From assembly GCA_002315625.1 (NCBI GenBank), contig DCHH01000029.1, forward strand, positions 1-9,526: 9,526 nt of DNA, written 5' to 3'. The translations under genes were made by a program, and so were the position numbers. The notes under the pieces were generated by a model, which saw nothing but the letters and a program-made list of their open reading frames with translations, was not told the DNA's origin and did not search any database. Below, piece by piece: positions 6,505 through 9,526 of this stretch (the stretch's first letter is position 1; each line of letters begins with the position of its first letter). Source of the stretch: Bacteroidales bacterium UBA1757. Lineage in GTDB: Bacteria; Bacteroidota; Bacteroidia; Bacteroidales; UBA1402.

Positions 6505-9474
6505 ATGAAACATACACTTTTCATCCTGCTTGCCGCTCTGTTTGCGGTTTCATGCGCCCAACAGTCCACACAGTCCGTTCAGGCCGATTTCAGCAACAAT
6601 GTCGTATATGAACTGAACACCCGCCAGTTTACCCCGGAAGGGACATTCCTTGCGGCTGCCGACCAATTGCAGCGGCTCAAGGAGACCGGTGTCGATATTG
6701 TCTGGGTGATGCCCCTCTACCCCATCGGTGAGAAAGAGCGCAAGGGGACGCTCGGCTCTTATTATGCCATCAGGGACTACTGTGCCACCAATCCCGAGTT
6801 CGGCACACTTGAAGATTTCGACTGTTTTGTAACCCGTGCCCATGAACTTGGGCTTAAGGTCATCATCGACTGGGTGGCCAACCACACAAGCCCCGACCAT
6901 GCGTGGGTGACGGAGAAGCCTGCCGACTGGTATGTTCGTGATGCTCAGGGAAATACCATCGTCGAGTACGATTGGACCGACATTGCAAAGCTCAACTATG
7001 ACAATACCGATATGCGTGCCGAAATGCTCCGTTGCATGCAGTTCTGGATTAACCGCGGCATCGACGGCTTGCGCTGCGACATGGCATACATTGTTCCGCA
7101 GGATTTCTGGACCCCAGCGCTGAAACAGCTTCGGGAATCGGCCGACCGTCCGCTCTATTTTCTGGCAGAGGGGGAAGAGCCCTGGCTGCACGAAGCAGGT
7201 TTTGACGCAACCTACAGCTGGAAGCTCCATCATGCTCTCAATACCGCCGTCAGCGGCCAGCTCCGTGCCGATTCCCTGGCCAAGTACATTGAAGAGAATG
7301 CCGCCCGATTCGGCGCAGAAAACATGCGGCTGACCTTTACCTCCAACCACGACGAAAACTCCTGGGCCGGAACCGAATTTGAACGGATGGGCAACTCGTG
7401 GAAGGCCATGACCGTACTTTGCTTTACCCTTCCACAGTCACAGCCCCTTCTCTATACCGCCCAGGAAATGGGTTACGACCACCGTTTCCAGTTCTTTGAA
7501 AAGGACCCCGTTCCAGCATGGAAGGAGAACCGCTATACCGAATTCTACCGGATGCTTTGCCAGTTGAGACACGACCATCCATGTCTTGGGGCCGGAAAAG
7601 GTTCATTTGAACTTCTGCAGGCCACCGACAGCAACTTCCGTTTCCGCCGAAGCCTCGACAACGACTGGGTAGAGGTGGAAGTGAGCCTTGTCGCCCCCTG
7701 GAACTGGTCGGTCAGAACATCTTCCGACCGGATCGCCCAACTGGAACCTCCCTGCTGGTGGACAGGTATGGAGACCCCTCTCCAGCTTATGGCCCACGGA
7801 GAAGGCTTGGGTAGTTTTGATGTCCGCATTGAAGGGGGAAAAGGGGTTAGCGTGAAGACCGTTCACAAAGCCGAAAGCCCGAACTACCTTTTCATTGATG
7901 TCGATATTGCCAAGGATGCCACTCCAGACACCTATTCGCTTGTTTTCAGCAACGGTTCTGAGAGTTTCTCCAAACCTTACGAAATCGGCGTGAAGAGTAC
8001 TTGTGAGCGCGAAAGTTTCAACAATTCCGATGTCATGTACCTCATCATGCCCGACCGCTACAGCAACGGCGACCCATCCAACGACAACAGCTGCTGCATG
8101 ACCGAAAAGGCCGACTACACTGCCGCGTACGGCCGTCACGGCGGCGACCTTCAGGGCATCATCAACCATCTGGACTATCTCGCCGACCTCGGCATCACTG
8201 CCATCTGGCTCACTCCGGCACTGGAGGACAACGAGCCCGAGTCGTCGTACCACGGCTATGCCTGCACAAACTATTACCGCATCGACCCCCGCTTCGGTTC
8301 CAACGAACTCTACCGCATCTTCGTCCGCGAGGCCCACAAGCGTGGCATCAAGGTGGTCATGGACATTGTCACCAACCACAGCGGCGACCGCTACTGGTGG
8401 ATGAACGACCTCCCTTTTGCTGACTGGATTCACCAATGGCCTGCCTACACCCATTCGAACTGCGCTTTTTCAGCCCAGAACGACCCATACTGTTCCGAAC
8501 TCGACCGCAAGAACATGCAGGAGGGATGGTTTGACACCTCTATGGTCGATATGAATCTTGACAATCCATGGCTCCTGAGTTACTTCAAGCAGTGGGGTGC
8601 CTGGTGGGTCGAATGGTCCGGACTCGACGGATTCCGTATCGACACCTATCCATACAACGAAAAAGAGCCGATGGCCGACTGGAATGCCTCTATCCGGAAA
8701 GAATATCCATGGATAAACATTGTCGGAGAGGTATGGACCAACAGTGTGCCGCAGGTTGCCTACTGGCAGGACGACAATCCCAACCCCGACGGTTTCGATT
8801 CCAATCTTCCAACAATCATGGACTTTTGTCTGCAGAGCGCCATTTGCGGAAGTATAAATGTTGATTCCGAAAACTGGGAAGAGGGAATTACAAAGGTCTA
8901 TAACAGCATCGCCAACGATGTCTATCTCCATAATCCGATGAATATCATGGTTTTCCCTGGCAACCACGATACCGACCATTTGGCCGATGTGACCAAAGGG
9001 AACCCCGACAAGATGAAACTCGCCGTCACCCTGCTCTCAACGGTCCGCGGTTTCCCGCAGTTCTTCTCGGGCGATGAAATCATGGCTCAGAGCCTTGCAC
9101 TTGGTCAGGGCGACGGCCCGCGCCGTGTCGAATTCGACGAGAACTGGGCCAGCGACCCGGTAATTGCCGGTTTCCACGATTGGATGAGCCAGCTGCTCCA
9201 GTGGCGCAAAACCTCCAAGGCTGTCCATGAGGGCAAGACCCTCCATTTCCTGACTCGCGACAACACCTACGCCTATTTCCGCTACACCGACACGGAGGCC
9301 GTCTTTGTTTTTTTGAATAACAATGCTTCCAAACGTCTTATTCCGTGGAAAAACTACAGCGAGTTCACGCAGAAGCGTCCCGGCCAGTGGACAAACGCCC
9401 TGACCGGTGCCCCAGTAAATGTTGAGCACCTCATCCTTCCCCCAAAAGGAAGCATAATCCTCCAACTCAAATAG
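6505..9474 (+). CDS. Double-catalytic GH13 lipoprotein: N-terminal amylase-like domain fused to SusA/neopullulanase-like domain
   Basis: This 989-aa protein starts with a lipoprotein signal (FAVSC, Cys17). GH13 domain 1 (residues about 30-410) has DWVANH (D122), GLRCDMAY (nucleophile D192), FLAEGEEPW (likely acid/base E222) and SNHDEN (D283), and ends in an unusually short domain C. At L413-EPPCWWTGM a cyclomaltodextrinase/neopullulanase-type N-terminal domain begins, with the typical LQLMAHG and NYLFIDVDI strings. GH13 domain 2 (about 510-900) has DIVTNH (D620), GFRIDTYPY (nucleophile D713), VGEVW (acid/base E742) and PGNHDTD (D822), followed by its own domain C. Residues about 413-989 correspond in size and order to a full SusA (617 aa). 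Both active sites look intact. SusA degrades imported maltooligosaccharides in the periplasm, and a similar role is inferred here, with the first domain perhaps an alpha-glucosidase or amylase of different cleavage preference. No stop or frame change occurs at the junction. It is the last gene before the operon terminator. Confidence 0.9.
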   Translation: MKHTLFILLAALFAVSCAQQSTQSVQADFSNNVVYELNTRQFTPEGTFLAAADQLQRLKETGVDIVWVMPLYPIGEKERKGTLGSYYAIRDYCATNPEFGTLEDFDCFVTRAHELGLKVIIDWVANHTSPDHAWVTEKPADWYVRDAQGNTIVEYDWTDIAKLNYDNTDMRAEMLRCMQFWINRGIDGLRCDMAYIVPQDFWTPALKQLRESADRPLYFLAEGEEPWLHEAGFDATYSWKLHHALNTAVSGQLRADSLAKYIEENAARFGAENMRLTFTSNHDENSWAGTEFERMGNSWKAMTVLCFTLPQSQPLLYTAQEMGYDHRFQFFEKDPVPAWKENRYTEFYRMLCQLRHDHPCLGAGKGSFELLQATDSNFRFRRSLDNDWVEVEVSLVAPWNWSVRTSSDRIAQLEPPCWWTGMETPLQLMAHGEGLGSFDVRIEGGKGVSVKTVHKAESPNYLFIDVDIAKDATPDTYSLVFSNGSESFSKPYEIGVKSTCERESFNNSDVMYLIMPDRYSNGDPSNDNSCCMTEKADYTAAYGRHGGDLQGIINHLDYLADLGITAIWLTPALEDNEPESSYHGYACTNYYRIDPRFGSNELYRIFVREAHKRGIKVVMDIVTNHSGDRYWWMNDLPFADWIHQWPAYTHSNCAFSAQNDPYCSELDRKNMQEGWFDTSMVDMNLDNPWLLSYFKQWGAWWVEWSGLDGFRIDTYPYNEKEPMADWNASIRKEYPWINIVGEVWTNSVPQVAYWQDDNPNPDGFDSNLPTIMDFCLQSAICGSINVDSENWEEGITKVYNSIANDVYLHNPMNIMVFPGNHDTDHLADVTKGNPDKMKLAVTLLSTVRGFPQFFSGDEIMAQSLALGQGDGPRRVEFDENWASDPVIAGFHDWMSQLLQWRKTSKAVHEGKTLHFLTRDNTYAYFRYTDTEAVFVFLNNNASKRLIPWKNYSEFTQKRPGQWTNALTGAPVNVEHLILPPKGSIILQLK

Positions 9475-9516
9475 TTCGTATTTTTCGCGTATCATTCGCG
9501 AAAAATACGAACTTTT
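9474..9516 (+). terminator. Operon-end intrinsic terminator (16-bp perfect hairpin)
   Basis: Arms gttcgtatttttcgcg (9474-9489) and cgcgaaaaatacgaac (9497-9512) are perfectly complementary around a 7-nt loop, and tttt follows at 9513-9516. The stem begins on the last base of the stop codon of the double GH13 gene. A9473 and T9513 could add a seventeenth pair. The symmetry (A5 on one arm, T5 on the other) would let it work for a convergent gene as well. It marks the probable 3' end of the PUL transcript. The remaining bases to the window end show no gene. Confidence 0.85.
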
Positions 9517-9526
9517 ACAACAGACC

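Noticed and set aside
6550..7350. Antisense open frame (266 aa) opposite the first GH13 domain
   Set aside because: It is a shadow of the real gene, with no recognisable motif, signal peptide or gene-like context.
7700..7760. Possibility that the double GH13 gene is two genes joined by a sequencing error
   Set aside because: No stop codon, start-site context or frame change occurs at the junction, and the second half lacks its own signal peptide. A genuine fusion is the simpler reading.
7603..8454. Long antisense open frame (283 aa) opposite the double GH13 gene
   Set aside because: It lies wholly opposite a well-supported enzyme-coding frame with intact catalytic motifs. Its translation is rich in Val/Gly/Ala runs with no domain signal, and long antisense frames are common opposite GC-rich genes.
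1..9526. tRNA/rRNA genes, insertion sequences, CRISPR arrays, phage genes or a riboswitch
   Set aside because: Nothing of this kind was seen. Coding sequence fills nearly the whole window and the gaps total under 160 nt.

Overview
The window is the 3' part of a starch-type polysaccharide utilization locus (PUL) from a member of the Bacteroidota, probably a gut-type Bacteroidales. The evidence is the C-terminal half of a SusD-family nutrient-binding protein, then a SusE/SusF-like multi-module lipoprotein and a SusG-like GH13 amylase. All four complete proteins start with short lipoprotein signal peptides ending in a Cys. The genes show no clear Shine-Dalgarno sequences, which is usual for this phylum. 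Base composition looks slightly GC-rich, so this need not be a classical low-GC Bacteroides. Genus cannot be fixed from the sequence.

Layout, all on the + strand: susD-like (5' end cut off by the window, 3-815); susE/F-like with about seven tandem modules (822-3392); a GC-rich hairpin followed by a T-rich tract in a 74-nt gap; susG-like GH13 with an inserted CBM58-like domain (3467-5434); a GH53 lipoprotein of the endo-beta-1,4-galactanase family (5441-6490); a 989-aa lipoprotein with two complete GH13 catalytic domains, the second SusA/neopullulanase-like (6505-9474); and a 16-bp perfect hairpin terminator that closes the operon (9474-9516). The other gaps are only 6, 6 and 14 nt, so the set reads as one transcription unit. 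The internal hairpin may reduce expression of the enzyme genes relative to the binding proteins. No long stretch lacks a gene.

Inferred working model: SusC (outside the window) and SusD import maltooligosaccharides. The long SusE/F-like protein holds starch at the cell surface and the SusG-like enzyme cuts it there. The double GH13 protein degrades imported fragments, probably in the periplasm. The GH53 enzyme does not fit a pure starch pathway and is the main functional puzzle. No regulator (susR-like) and no GH97 (susB-like) gene lies in the window.

The points most worth following up are the expanded SusE/F protein with two degenerate leading modules, the GH13-SusA fusion, and the GH53 gene embedded in a starch PUL.
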